DNA from: Deltaproteobacteria bacterium
Lineage (GTDB): Bacteria; Myxococcota_A; Polyangia; GCA-2747355
DNA: 64,000 nt
Assembly (NCBI GenBank): GCA_020633415.1
Contig: JACKDQ010000004.1
Span: 353,975-417,974 of the forward strand
Direction of reading: 5' to 3'
Both the position numbers and the translations under genes were made by a program. Positions 26,992-36,094 of this stretch are shown in pieces (the first letter of the stretch is position 1; each line of letters opens with the position of its first letter). The notes beneath the pieces were generated by a model. The model saw nothing but the letters and a program-made list of their open reading frames with translations. It was not told where the DNA came from and made no database searches.

Positions 26992-27253
26992 CCTAGCCTC
27001 ATTTTCTCTTTGAGTACCCAATGTTAGTCGCAAGTCGGCCGACTGCGAAGGGAAAAAGGCACTCTTTTTGGGGGATCGCCCAGCAGAAATCGGTCAAGCG
27101 TCCATCGTCTGTCGACGATCATCCCTTGTCGGTCAACGATTAAAGGCTGCCGCTCGACGCGTTGCGTCCAAGCTTGGGGTCCAAAGAAAAGCGGCGTTCG
27201 CGGAGAAAATGAAATGGTTCCGGCCGGTGTGGCCTCTGGGATTGCCGGCCGTC

Positions 27254-27691
27254 TTAGGGGCTGCGTTGGGCGACCAAGTCGCTGCCGCCACTGAGTCCGT
27301 GGAGCCAACGCAGCAGGGCGAGATGTTGCCGGCGGTAGGCGGCGGCGATCCGCGCGTCGAATCGCTCGCTGGCACGACGGTGGAGCTCGATCAGTTCCAC
27401 GCCGCTCTGGAGGCGCAAGCTATGCTGGTCGAGATAGCGCTTTTTCGCTGCGACGAGCTCGAGATAGTCCCGTCGAGCCTGTTCGTAAACGGCCGCTGGA
27501 TCGTCGCTGAGCGGACCGGCGACCAGCGGAGGCCTCACCTTGGGTTGCTTGACCGACTTGCTCTTGGCGGTTTCGCGCTGCTTGGTCGCCCAGGCGGAAC
27601 TCACCGCTGAACTCACCGCCGAACTGACCGTCAGACCAACGGCGCACGCGACGAGATACTTCAGGATCGTTTTGTGCCATCGAGGTTTCAC
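27254..27691 (-). CDS. Secreted hypothetical protein, 145 residues
   Basis: The GTG at 27691 has GGAGGG five bases upstream and gives a signal peptide (basic start KPRWHK, hydrophobic core ending SAWA); a GTG two codons earlier is also possible. The mature part is basic then helical, with a YEQARRDYLELVAAKKRYLDQ segment (about 70-90) that could form a coiled coil. An SSAV micro-repeat in the signal region comes from a short DNA repeat. No family is recognised. About 260 bp separate it from the receiver/kinase gene downstream. Confidence 0.55.
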   Translation of the reverse strand: MKPRWHKTILKYLVACAVGLTVSSAVSSAVSSAWATKQRETAKSKSVKQPKVRPPLVAGPLSDDPAAVYEQARRDYLELVAAKKRYLDQHSLRLQSGVELIELHRRASERFDARIAAAYRRQHLALLRWLHGLSGGSDLVAQRSP

Positions 27692-27897
27692 TGCCACCCT
27701 CCACGTCCGATCCGAGCAAGAGCGGGGCCAACGCTAAGTACCCAATCTCTGGTTGCCTGTGGCGAATCGACCGCAATCTTGCGGCGCCACGGCCACACAA
27801 ACGGCAACCCCAATAGCCGTGAGCTCGCCGATAGCTGTGAGCTCCGCTGTGCCCGCTAAGCGGTGCCAGTTTGGCGGCAAAGGCCGATAATTGACAG

Positions 27898-28116
27898 CTA
27901 TTTTTTGCGAAAGACGATGCGGCCGCGCTTGGGGTCGTAGGGGGAGACGGCGACCTGTACCTGGTCGCCGAGCACCACACGAATGCGGTACTTGCGCATC
28001 TTCCCGGCGATATGTGCCAGCACCTCGTGCCCTGCGTCGGTCTCAACGCGGAATAGACCGCCTGGCAGCACCTCGGTTACGACACCGTCGAATTCAATTG
28101 CGTCTTCCTTGCTCAT
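27898..28116 (-). CDS. infA: Translation initiation factor IF-1
   Basis: This 72-residue S1-like OB-fold protein is close to canonical IF-1 throughout (MSKEDAIEFDGVV..VLPGGLFRV, H..LAHIAGKMRKYRIRV..GD.V.V..SPYD..RGRI.FR). It binds the ribosomal A site with IF-2 and IF-3 during initiation. Standard length. GGAGAAGCG precedes the ATG. It lies alone here, not in a ribosomal-protein operon. Confidence 0.98.
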   Translation of the reverse strand: MSKEDAIEFDGVVTEVLPGGLFRVETDAGHEVLAHIAGKMRKYRIRVVLGDQVQVAVSPYDPKRGRIVFRKK

Positions 28117-28284
28117 CGCTTCTCCAACAGCAGGTCATCTCCGGTAAACCGTGGCCAAACCTATTGATATAGCGCCGTTGATAGCCCACATCGGGCGTTT
28201 TGGCTAGCGATTCCTTAACGATGGGGCCGCGTGGCGAAACGTTTGCACTGCTCGGCGACTTTGGCGACGATCGCCAGGAGGAGT

Positions 28285-28333
28285 AAGGCGCCAAACGCCG
28301 AATACCTATCGGCATTCGGCGCTTTGTCGCCTT
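28285..28333 (-). terminator. Long hairpin after the acyl-CoA dehydrogenase gene
   Basis: An 11-bp stem CGCCGAATACC/GGCATTCGGCG (one wobble or mismatch, loop TATC) is extended by AAA/TTT and by AAGGCG/CGCCTT further out. It starts 7 bp after the minus-strand acyl-CoA dehydrogenase stop and is the likely end of that transcript, although the T-tract is interrupted. Confidence 0.55.
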
Positions 28334-28339
28334 GCGCAA

Positions 28340-30211
28340 CTACTGGGTGAGATCCGGCCAGATAATCTCCATCGCACTCTTATCAGCCGCCCGAATCGCC
28401 TCGGCTTTGGCGTGGAGTTGGGGCAGCTCGTTGGCGCAAAAGAAGCGAGCGGTCTTCACTTTGCCGTCGAGATACGCCGCTTCGGCGTTCTTTTTGGCCA
28501 GCGCGCGCACGGCCTTGCCGTCGCTGGCATCGACACCTTCACGCCTGCAAAGTTCGGCCAACTTGGTCGCTGCGATCGCGGCTTGATCGGTCAACAACGC
28601 CGCGACCAGCAGATCGCCGGTCAACGACAAGTAGCTCGTCGCGCTCAGCATCGGTGTGACGTATTCCTGCTTGCCGGCGCAGGCGGCGAAGAAGCCATTG
28701 ATTTCGCCCCAGGTTCCGAAGCCGCGTTTGATCGCCGCGATCGGTTCGGTGACGGCCGCATTTGCGCTGTGCTTTTCGATCAGCGACGAGACCAGTTTCA
28801 TCGTCGCCAGCAAGAATGCGCCGCCCTTCGCTGTCATCTTGCGACCGATCAGATCGAGTGCTTGGATGCCGTTGGTTCCTTCGTAGAGCGAAGCGATCTT
28901 GCAGTCGCGCAAGTACTGTTCGGCAGGATAGTCCTTGAGGTAGCCGTAGCCACCGTAGCATTGCAGCGCCCACTCGGTCATCCGGAAGCCCATGTCTGAG
29001 CAGTAGGCCTTGCAGATCGGCGTAAGGTACTCAGCAACGTTGCCGTAGTACTCGCGCTCGGCGGCATCGCTTGCCGAGGTCGAGCGGTCGAGACAGTACG
29101 CAGAGAACAGCAGCAGGGAGCGGCAGCCTTCGCCGTATGCCTTCTGACGAAGCAACATCATCCGCACATCGGGATGTTCGATGATCGCAGTGCGCGGCGC
29201 GTCGGCATTCTTTAGCTGAGTAAAGTGCGCACCCTGCAGCCGCTCTTGGCTGTATCTAAGTGCGTTGAGATAGGCCGCATTACCCAGCGCGACCCCCTGG
29301 AGACCGACGGCGATGCGTGCCTCGTTCATCATCTGGAACATCGCCGGCATGCCTGCGTTCTCTTGGCCGATGAGCCAACCACGGCAGGGACCCGCGCTAC
29401 CGAAGACCATCGTGCAGGTCGGCGAAGCGTTGATACCCAGCTTGTGTTCGATCCCGGAGCAGGCGACGTTGTTGTCGTCGCCGATGCTGCCGTCGTCGTT
29501 GACCAAATACTTTGGCACACAGAACAGGCTCAGGCCCTTGGTTCCCGCCGGCGCACCTTCGATGCGCGCGAGCACCGCGTGAACGATGTTGTCGGTCAAA
29601 TCATGTTCGCCGAAGGTGATGAAGATCTTTTCGCCTTCGATCAAGAAGTAGTCTTCGCCGTCGACGCGCGTCGCCTTGGTCTTCGAAGCACCGACGTCTG
29701 AGCCAGCACTGGCCTCGGTCAGGCACATCGTGCCGCTCCACTCGCCGGAGTACATGCGCTCACAGTAGATCTTTTTGAGCTCGTCGCTGCCGAAGGCCTC
29801 GATCAGATGCGCTGCGCCCGGCGTTAGCAGCAGACCGAGGTTGAGCGTGATGCAAGCGCCAAAGAACATGTCGTCGACCGCTTTGCGGATCAGTTCGGGT
29901 GCGCCTTGACCGCCGTATTCCGGCGAATGGCTAAGTGCCAGCCAGCCGCCTTCAACGAATTGTTTGAACGGTGCGCGGAGCGCTTCGGGAAGGGTGACCT
30001 TGCCGTTGTCGAAGTGGCAGCCTTCGCGGTCGGCCGGCTCGTTTGCCGGTGCGACAACTTCTTTGGCCAGCTTGTAAGCCTCGTCGAGGATCATCTCGAA
30101 GTCCTCGCGGGAATATTGTGAATACTTGCTGCTGCTCAGCAAGGCGTCGATGTCCAACTGATCGAAGAGGACAAACTTGATGTCGCGGACGTCTGCGGTG
30201 AATTCGGCCAT
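28340..30211 (-). CDS. Acyl-CoA dehydrogenase (long, about 620-residue type)
   Basis: The 623-residue flavoenzyme oxidises acyl-CoA to trans-2-enoyl-CoA in beta-oxidation or branched/aromatic acid breakdown. It shows the FAD/substrate motif CLTEASAGSDVG, the second flavin motif QCYGGYGY, the catalytic-Glu region YEGTNGIQALDLIGRK and an extra C-terminal domain typical of the larger AcdA/FadE-like (DUF4188-type C-terminal) group. The start is the ATG of MAEFTADV, with GGGGGA nine bases upstream; ATG 30220 is possible but too close to that site. A TATAAA element lies 32 bp upstream (30243-30248, minus strand). An unlinked ornithine aminotransferase gene is upstream. Confidence 0.93.
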   Translation of the reverse strand: MAEFTADVRDIKFVLFDQLDIDALLSSSKYSQYSREDFEMILDEAYKLAKEVVAPANEPADREGCHFDNGKVTLPEALRAPFKQFVEGGWLALSHSPEYGGQGAPELIRKAVDDMFFGACITLNLGLLLTPGAAHLIEAFGSDELKKIYCERMYSGEWSGTMCLTEASAGSDVGASKTKATRVDGEDYFLIEGEKIFITFGEHDLTDNIVHAVLARIEGAPAGTKGLSLFCVPKYLVNDDGSIGDDNNVACSGIEHKLGINASPTCTMVFGSAGPCRGWLIGQENAGMPAMFQMMNEARIAVGLQGVALGNAAYLNALRYSQERLQGAHFTQLKNADAPRTAIIEHPDVRMMLLRQKAYGEGCRSLLLFSAYCLDRSTSASDAAEREYYGNVAEYLTPICKAYCSDMGFRMTEWALQCYGGYGYLKDYPAEQYLRDCKIASLYEGTNGIQALDLIGRKMTAKGGAFLLATMKLVSSLIEKHSANAAVTEPIAAIKRGFGTWGEINGFFAACAGKQEYVTPMLSATSYLSLTGDLLVAALLTDQAAIAATKLAELCRREGVDASDGKAVRALAKKNAEAAYLDGKVKTARFFCANELPQLHAKAEAIRAADKSAMEIIWPDLTQ

Positions 30212-30380
30212 CTGAAACATTCCCCCATTGAAGACGGTGGCATTTATAACCGAAATGACGCTGCGCAACACCCACGATCGCCGCCCGGTTTAACCGAGCG
30301 ATTAAGCGCGGCAAAACGGGTCGGCTCGGGGGTGAAAAAGGGCGGTGGGGGAAATAACGCTGCGATCCGCCGAGCAGGTG

Positions 30381-31580
30381 CTAGGCGAGCGCGCGTCGCA
30401 ACCGACTGAGCGCGAACTCGAGGTCGGTCTTGCTGGCGATCAGCGGCGGCGCCAGCCGGATCACCGTCTCGTGGGTTTCCTTGCAGAGCAATCCGTCGTG
30501 CATCAGCGCTTCGCAGAATCGTCGCGCACCACCGGCGCTGGGTTTGAGATCGATGCCGATCAACAGGCCCAGGCCCCGCACGTCGGCGACATGCGGCGAT
30601 TCGATCGCTCGCGCTTGTTCGAGCAGAAAGCGCCCGTTGGCCGCGGCCCGCTCGGTAAGTTGCTCGTCGACGAGCGCATCGAGGGCAGCGTTGGCCACCG
30701 CCGCGCCCAGCGGATTGCCGCCGAAGGTCGAGCCGTGGGTTCCCGGGGTAAAGACCTTCATCACTTCTTCGCGGCCAGCTATCGCGGAGACCGGATAGAC
30801 GCCGCCGCCTAACGCCTTGCCCATCACTAGGATGTCGGGTTTGATGCCTTCGTGCTCGTAGCAGAACATCTTGCCAGTGCGGCCAAAGCCGGTTTGTACC
30901 TCGTCAAGGATCAACAGCACGCGCCGTTCGTCGCAGATCTTTCGGACTTTCTTCAGATAGCCCGGTGAGGGCATGCGGATGCCCGACTCGCCTTGGATCG
31001 GTTCGACGATGAACGCCACTGTTTTGTCGCTGATCGCTGTCTCCAGCGCGCCAGTGTCGTTGAACTCGATCAGGTCAAAGCCCGGCGTGAATGGCCCGAA
31101 GCCGGCGCGGTATTCGGCCTCGCTGGAAAACGAGATCACCGAGATCGTTCGACCGTGGAAGTTGTTGGTGCAGGCGACGATCCGGGCGTGCCCTTCGGGG
31201 ACACCTTTGACCTCGTAACCCCACTTGCGCGCGGCCTTGATCGCCGTCTCTACCGCCTCTGCGCCGGTGTTCATCGGCAGCATCCGATCGAGACCGCTCA
31301 GTTTGCAGACGCGCTCGGCCAACTCGCCCAGTTGATCGTTGTGGAAAGCGCGCGACGTCAGTGTCAGTTGCTGCGCCTGACGGATCAGCGCATCGATCAC
31401 TTTTGGATGTCGGTGCCCATGGCTGAGCGCTGAGTAGGCGCTGAGCATATCCATGTAGCGTTTGCCGTCGACGTCCCAAACCCAGACGCCGTCACCGCGC
31501 GTGATCACTACCGGCAGCGGCTTGTAGTTGTGGGCCCCGTACCGCTCGGCCTTCTCGATCAGACTTGCGCCATTTGGCAT
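30381..31580 (-). CDS. rocD: Ornithine aminotransferase
   Basis: This 399-residue class-III PLP aminotransferase converts ornithine and 2-oxoglutarate to glutamate-5-semialdehyde and glutamate. The N-terminal AERYGAHNYKPLPVV segment is the ornithine-aminotransferase hallmark. The cofactor sites are visible: NTGAEAVETA, D226 in DEVQTG, and Lys255 in MGKALGGG. Full length. It probably feeds arginine/ornithine carbon into proline and glutamate. Confidence 0.95.
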   Translation of the reverse strand: MPNGASLIEKAERYGAHNYKPLPVVITRGDGVWVWDVDGKRYMDMLSAYSALSHGHRHPKVIDALIRQAQQLTLTSRAFHNDQLGELAERVCKLSGLDRMLPMNTGAEAVETAIKAARKWGYEVKGVPEGHARIVACTNNFHGRTISVISFSSEAEYRAGFGPFTPGFDLIEFNDTGALETAISDKTVAFIVEPIQGESGIRMPSPGYLKKVRKICDERRVLLILDEVQTGFGRTGKMFCYEHEGIKPDILVMGKALGGGVYPVSAIAGREEVMKVFTPGTHGSTFGGNPLGAAVANAALDALVDEQLTERAAANGRFLLEQARAIESPHVADVRGLGLLIGIDLKPSAGGARRFCEALMHDGLLCKETHETVIRLAPPLIASKTDLEFALSRLRRALA

Positions 31581-31673
31581 CTTCGCTCGCCTCGCTTGAG
31601 CTTGGGATGGTTGCAGTATAGTACAAGGGCATCCGCTTGACAGCGCGGCGCGAACCGCTGGAGTGAATTTCCT

Positions 31674-32594
31674 GTGACCGAGTCGACTCTATGTCCCGTG
31701 ATGTTTTTTTCAGGCAAAGGTGGTGTCGGTAAGACCACCCTTGCCGCGGCGACCGCCGTGCACCTTGCCCGCTCGGGCAGCCGGGTGCTGATCCTTTCGA
31801 CCGACCCGGCTCATAATCTTTCCGATGTGCTCGGCGTCCCGCTGGGTGCCGAGCCACGCGCGGTCGAGGCCAACCTCGAGGCGATGGAGGTCGACGCCAG
31901 CGCGATGTTCGAGGGGCTGGTGGCTGAAGGCCAAGGCGGCGCGATCGGCAGCATGCTCAAGCTGGTCAGCGACACGCCGGGCGTTGACGAGTTCGGCGCG
32001 ATCGAGGTTTTGTTGGCGGTGATCGAACGTGCCGATCACGATGCCGTAGTCGTCGACACCGCACCCACCGGCCACACCCTCAGGCTACTGATGGTGCCCG
32101 ATTTGCTCGATGGTTGGTTTGGCACCTTGCTCAAGATGCGCCAGGGCATCGCTCGCGCCGGTCGACTATTGCGCCGACTGATCCCTGGTGCGGCACCGGC
32201 CGACGGTGCGCAGCTGGAAGCAGGCTTGCTCGGCGGCCAACAGCGCATCAAAGTCTTGCGTGACCAGCTAACCGATCCCAAGCGTACGCAGATCTTTTTG
32301 GTCTCGATTCCCGAGGCGATGAGCGTGCTCGAAACCTCGCGAACCCTCAAAATGCTGCAGGAGCACGGCATGCCTGCCGGGGCTGTCGTCGTCAATCAGA
32401 TCCAGCCGGAGACCGACCACTGCGACCATTGCCAGCGCCGACGCCAGTTGCACCTCGCCGAGCTAGAGAACCTGCGCCAACGCGTCGGGGATGTGCCGCT
32501 GCGAGAGGTTGAGTGTATGCCCCGAGCGATCGCCGGAGCCGACGCGTTAGCCGAGGTCGGGCGGCTGCTCTGGGGTGATCGGGAGCAAAGGTAG
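31674..32594 (+). CDS. ArsA/Get3-family ATPase
   Basis: This 306-residue single-domain P-loop ATPase has the deviant Walker A GKGGVGKTT (about 14-22), STDPAHNLSD (switch I) and DTAPTGHTLRLL (switch II). A Cys-x2-Cys pair (C250, C253) is positioned like the zinc-binding cysteines of Get3. Single-domain bacterial homologues are dimeric and are not tied to arsenite efflux here, as there is no arsB. Tail-anchored-protein-type client handling is a family-based possibility only. GTG start with a weak ribosome-binding site. The rocD gene is divergent. Confidence 0.88.
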   Translation: MTESTLCPVMFFSGKGGVGKTTLAAATAVHLARSGSRVLILSTDPAHNLSDVLGVPLGAEPRAVEANLEAMEVDASAMFEGLVAEGQGGAIGSMLKLVSDTPGVDEFGAIEVLLAVIERADHDAVVVDTAPTGHTLRLLMVPDLLDGWFGTLLKMRQGIARAGRLLRRLIPGAAPADGAQLEAGLLGGQQRIKVLRDQLTDPKRTQIFLVSIPEAMSVLETSRTLKMLQEHGMPAGAVVVNQIQPETDHCDHCQRRRQLHLAELENLRQRVGDVPLREVECMPRAIAGADALAEVGRLLWGDREQR

Positions 32595-32701
32595 GCTTGC
32601 GAACGCACAGACTCTTCCAGGGCGTCGACGCGTTGTTCGATCCGATCGCCAGGCATGCCCACTTTGATTTTGATCGTGGCCGGCGACTGACGCTCGCGGC
32701 C

Positions 32702-33067
32702 TTAGCGATTGAGCAGCCAGCCGACCAGCGCCACCGTCGCGGTGCCGGCCAGCACGCCGAGTAGGTTGAATCCGAGGTCTGCTCCGGAAAAGTGGTTTCC
32801 CGGTTGCCCGCTGTCGTAGATCTCCTTGGCCAGTCCGGGGAGCAGCGCGCTGATGCCAGCGAGCGTCAGGCGCAGCGACGGTGGGTCGTCGCTCAGCGTA
32901 CAAAACACCGTCGCAGCGCTCGCGCCGAGACCTGTCGAAACAGCAAAGTGCAGCAACTTGTCGCGTCCGATTCTGGCGTGCGCTGGCGTGGCGCAAAACG
33001 CCAGCAGTGCGGCGAGCGCCAGGCCGAGGCCACGCGCCGATCTCGTTGGTCGGATGCTGATCGGCAT
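32702..33067 (-). CDS. YfiM-like (DUF2279-type) exported small protein
   Basis: This 121-residue protein has a signal peptide (ending PAHA) and the family pattern DKLLHF...G...A...., LPGLAKEIYD...GNHFSGADL, NLLGVLAG. The conserved HF, KExxD, FSxxDL and N residues recall YfiM/DUF2279 periplasmic or inner-membrane proteins. The C-terminus has a hydrophobic helix ending WLLNR. Two starts are possible (ATG 33067; GTG 33082 with AGGAA directly adjacent). Function unknown. Divergent from the GspE-like gene with only 38 bp between. Confidence 0.7.
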   Translation of the reverse strand: MPISIRPTRSARGLGLALAALLAFCATPAHARIGRDKLLHFAVSTGLGASAATVFCTLSDDPPSLRLTLAGISALLPGLAKEIYDSGQPGNHFSGADLGFNLLGVLAGTATVALVGWLLNR

Positions 33068-33105
33068 TTGACGTACTGTCACTTCCTAAGCAGAATAGCG
33101 GCGCC

Positions 33106-34512
33106 ATGAGTTTATCGGAAGCCGGTGCGCGCCGGCTTAGTCGCTATCTGCTGATTTGTGCACTGGGCGTGTTGACGCTCGGCTTCTTCGCTATCGGTCT
33201 GGCTGCACGGCCTGGCGACGGCGCTGAGTTGCGGTTGGCGCTCTCATGGTATGTCGTGCACCAGCTGCAAAGTCCGCTGCTACTGCCGCTGTTGATCGCC
33301 ACTGCGATGGCGACGACCGCGCTGTTTGTCGTGATGCTGCCTGCCCAGCGCGCCTTTCGCCGCGCGAAGCAGCGTGGCGCCTTACCGGAGCAGACGAGCT
33401 CTGCCTTCGAACCGCAGGACGTGGCGCGCGAGGCGCGTGGCATGCTCGAGCCCTGGCTCAGCGAGTCAACCGATCCGACGCGGCTCGCGGACGCGTTGTT
33501 CGGAACCTTGGTCGATATTGGCGGAAGTCGGCTGCGTTTGGTTGGTGGCTCTCCCCGCGTCGCGATCGAACTCAGCGCGGCGATGGAGCGCCACCGCGTC
33601 GGCGAGTTGTCGCAGGCCTCCTACCGTCGCCTGCTCGACCATCTGCGCGAGTTGCTCGGGCTCGCTCGCGACGGCGCTGGCTGGATTGAATTCCACGGAC
33701 GGCCCGACGCCAGTGAGGGCTTACGCATCGCGATCGATAGCGACGAGCAGAGCGCTACCGTGCTGATCGAATCGTCGAGATTGCGTCCATTCGCTTGGCC
33801 GTTGACCGAGCAAGGGCTTCCTGCGGCCCGTCTGACGCCGCTGGCTGCCGCGCTCTCGCATAATAAAGGCGTGGTTGTGCTCGCCGGCGCCGATCTCGAC
33901 CTGATGGTGTTGGGGTATGCCATCGCTCACCACTTTCACGCGACGCGGCCCGGCTCGCGAATCGTCTCGCTCGAGCGCGACGTGCCGCTGGCGCTCCCCT
34001 ACGTTGACCAACATGTCGTGGGCCGCGCTGACCCGGGGCGCGTCTGTCGCTCGCTGATCGATCGTGGACCCGATCTAATGCTGATGCGTGGCATCGGAGG
34101 TGATTCGCTGCTGCGCGAGCTTGACGACTGTGCCAAAAAGAGACTCGTGGTGTTCTGCATGCGCGGCCGCTTGGAGCGCACCGCCCGCCGTGCCTCCGCG
34201 CACTTTACGAACCTTTCGGCGTTCATCTGGCGGCGTTCGCTGCGACGGCTCTGCGATCGTTGTCGGACCACGGTCGCCGCTCCCGCATTGAGCGATGAGT
34301 TTGCGCGTCGAGGGGTGACGGTTAGCGCTTGGTACGAAGCCCAGGGCTGTCAGGCCTGCCGTGGGCGTGGCTTCCACGGGTTCACTGCGATCTACGCCAA
34401 CGCCGCTGACTCAGAGGACGCTAGCGATCTTTATCGCCAATGTGCGGTGTTGCTCGAACAGGGTGTGGTTTCTGCGGCAGAAGTTAAGTCAGCGCTAGGG
34501 GAGCTCCGATGA
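33106..34512 (+). CDS. Membrane-anchored, degenerate GspE/PilB-like protein
   Basis: The 468-residue protein begins with two membrane segments (about 13-34 and 52-77). The rest follows the order of a type II/IV secretion ATPase but with broken catalytic motifs. Where Walker A (GPTGSGKTTT) is expected the sequence reads SHNKGVVVLAGADLDLM. The C-terminal four-cysteine region is kept (LCDRC, then CQACRGRGFHGFTAIY, about residues 380-425), which is the GspE zinc module. It is therefore likely a non-hydrolysing scaffold relative of GspE. It is translationally coupled (4-bp ATGA overlap) to a PEGA-domain membrane protein. Confidence 0.75.
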   Translation: MSLSEAGARRLSRYLLICALGVLTLGFFAIGLAARPGDGAELRLALSWYVVHQLQSPLLLPLLIATAMATTALFVVMLPAQRAFRRAKQRGALPEQTSSAFEPQDVAREARGMLEPWLSESTDPTRLADALFGTLVDIGGSRLRLVGGSPRVAIELSAAMERHRVGELSQASYRRLLDHLRELLGLARDGAGWIEFHGRPDASEGLRIAIDSDEQSATVLIESSRLRPFAWPLTEQGLPAARLTPLAAALSHNKGVVVLAGADLDLMVLGYAIAHHFHATRPGSRIVSLERDVPLALPYVDQHVVGRADPGRVCRSLIDRGPDLMLMRGIGGDSLLRELDDCAKKRLVVFCMRGRLERTARRASAHFTNLSAFIWRRSLRRLCDRCRTTVAAPALSDEFARRGVTVSAWYEAQGCQACRGRGFHGFTAIYANAADSEDASDLYRQCAVLLEQGVVSAAEVKSALGELR

Positions 34513-35132
34513 TTGGGCGAGCAAGTCCAGCCGCAGCACCGGTGATCGTCGAGCGTCTTGGACCCCCGCGTCGTCCGATCTGGGATGACACCGGAGAGCT
34601 GATGTTGCCCGACGAGACCAGCCTCGACGACTCGGGCATCTTTCGGATCCAGCCGCTGCTGACCGACCCGAGCTTGACTTTGGCCGGCGAGCCCGACGAT
34701 CGGCGCCTGCGGAGCTCGCACGAGCGCTGGCTAAGCGTCGCGGTCTGCGCGTTGCTCTTGTGCACTGCCTTCACCTTCTTTTCACCGGCGATCAAGCGCG
34801 CCGTGCTCTACTTGCTGCGAGGGGAAGAGGTCGACGTCTGGCGCGAGACCGAACTACGGATCGATTCGCTGCCCGCCGGTGCGAGCGTGTTTATCGAGGA
34901 CCGCCATCGCGGTCGGACACCGTTGACACTAAGTGATCGTTGCCGTGGTCGGCGGATTCGCGTCCGGCTTGAGCGCAACGGCTTTGACATCTGGCAGTGG
35001 AGCGGGATTTGTCCGGCCACGGGGCGGATGAAGATCGAAGCTCGTCTGCTGCAGGCCGCCGCCGCGAGCACTCAGCCTGTACCGACGTCACCCGCACCTT
35101 CGAGCCAAGGGGCCGCCCAGCGGGGCGAGTAA
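34509..35132 (+). CDS. Single-pass membrane protein with PEGA domain
   Basis: This 207-residue protein has an N-terminal cytoplasmic part with PDETSLDDSGIFRI, a transmembrane helix (about 75-92) and a PEGA domain (about 116-158; IDSLPAGASVFIEDRHRGRTPLTL), then a Pro/Ala/Ser tail. PEGA domains bind or present surface layers and are common at the ends of myxobacterial kinases. The start overlaps the upstream GspE-like gene by 4 bp, so the two products should be made in step and may form a complex across the inner membrane. Confidence 0.75.
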   Translation: MIGRASPAAAPVIVERLGPPRRPIWDDTGELMLPDETSLDDSGIFRIQPLLTDPSLTLAGEPDDRRLRSSHERWLSVAVCALLLCTAFTFFSPAIKRAVLYLLRGEEVDVWRETELRIDSLPAGASVFIEDRHRGRTPLTLSDRCRGRRIRVRLERNGFDIWQWSGICPATGRMKIEARLLQAAAASTQPVPTSPAPSSQGAAQRGE

Positions 35133-35143
35133 AGAAAGAGCCG

Positions 35144-36067
35144 ATGCGAGAGCGTGTAGCAGAGATGGTGCGGCAGACTCAGCAGTCGCTGTGTAAGCGG
35201 CTTGCCGAGCTTGACGGTGGGAGCTTCCGACAAGACCCGTGGGAGCGGGCTGGCGGCGGCGGTGGACTAACTTGCGTGATGCAAGACAGTACGGTCTTCG
35301 AGAAGGCCGGCGTTAACACCGCGGTGGTTTGGGGGCAAATGCCGCGTTCGGCTGCTCGGCACATGGGTGGTGGTCAGCGCTTGCGTAGCGGCGAGGGAGA
35401 GCTCGCGTTTTACGCCGCTGGTGTCAGCGTCGTGATTCACCCGCGCAATCCCTTTGCTCCGACGGCGCACTGCAACTATCGCTACTTCGAAATCGGCGGC
35501 GCCGATGACGACGTCGAAGCCTGGTGGTTTGGTGGTGGCGCAGACCTCACGCCCAGCTATTTGTTCGAAGAGGACGCGCGACACTTTCACAGCGTGCACA
35601 AGAAGATCTGCGACCGACACGACGAAACCTATTACTGGCGCTTCAAAAAGTGGTGCGATGAGTATTTCTACCTGCCGCATCGCAAAGAGACCCGCGGTGT
35701 GGGCGGCATCTTCTTCGACGACCTGCACCAAAAGCCCGTTGAGGAGCTCCTCGCTTTCGCCGGCGACTGTGCTGCCGGGTTTAGCGAAGCCTATCTGCCA
35801 CTGGTCGAGCGCCGCCATCAGACGGCCTTTGCCGAAGGCCACCGGCGCTGGCAGCAGTTGCGCCGCGGTCGCTACGTCGAGTTCAACCTGCTTCACGATC
35901 GCGGTACGGCGTTTGGGTTGAACAGTGACGGCCGTGTGGAAAGCATCCTTATGTCGCTGCCACTTGCCGCACGTTGGGAATATGACGCTCAGCCGCCGCC
36001 TGGAAGCGAAGAGGCGCGGTTACTCGCGGTGCTGCGCCAGCCGCGTGATTGGGTCGAAGAGGGCTGA
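35144..36067 (+). CDS. hemF: Oxygen-dependent coproporphyrinogen III oxidase
   Basis: This 307-residue enzyme decarboxylates coproporphyrinogen III to protoporphyrinogen IX with O2 in heme synthesis. Highly conserved blocks are present: NYRYFEIGG, WWFGGGADLTPSYLFEEDA.HFH, HRKE.RGVGGIFFDDL and YVEFNLLHDRGT.FGL. The start is the ATG of MRERVAEM after AAAGAAAGAG; the longer frame would overlap the PEGA gene. It indicates an aerobic lifestyle. Other heme genes are not adjacent. Confidence 0.96.
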   Translation: MRERVAEMVRQTQQSLCKRLAELDGGSFRQDPWERAGGGGGLTCVMQDSTVFEKAGVNTAVVWGQMPRSAARHMGGGQRLRSGEGELAFYAAGVSVVIHPRNPFAPTAHCNYRYFEIGGADDDVEAWWFGGGADLTPSYLFEEDARHFHSVHKKICDRHDETYYWRFKKWCDEYFYLPHRKETRGVGGIFFDDLHQKPVEELLAFAGDCAAGFSEAYLPLVERRHQTAFAEGHRRWQQLRRGRYVEFNLLHDRGTAFGLNSDGRVESILMSLPLAARWEYDAQPPPGSEEARLLAVLRQPRDWVEEG

Positions 36068-36094
36068 GCGCCGCGCTGAGCGGGGCCCTGCTGG

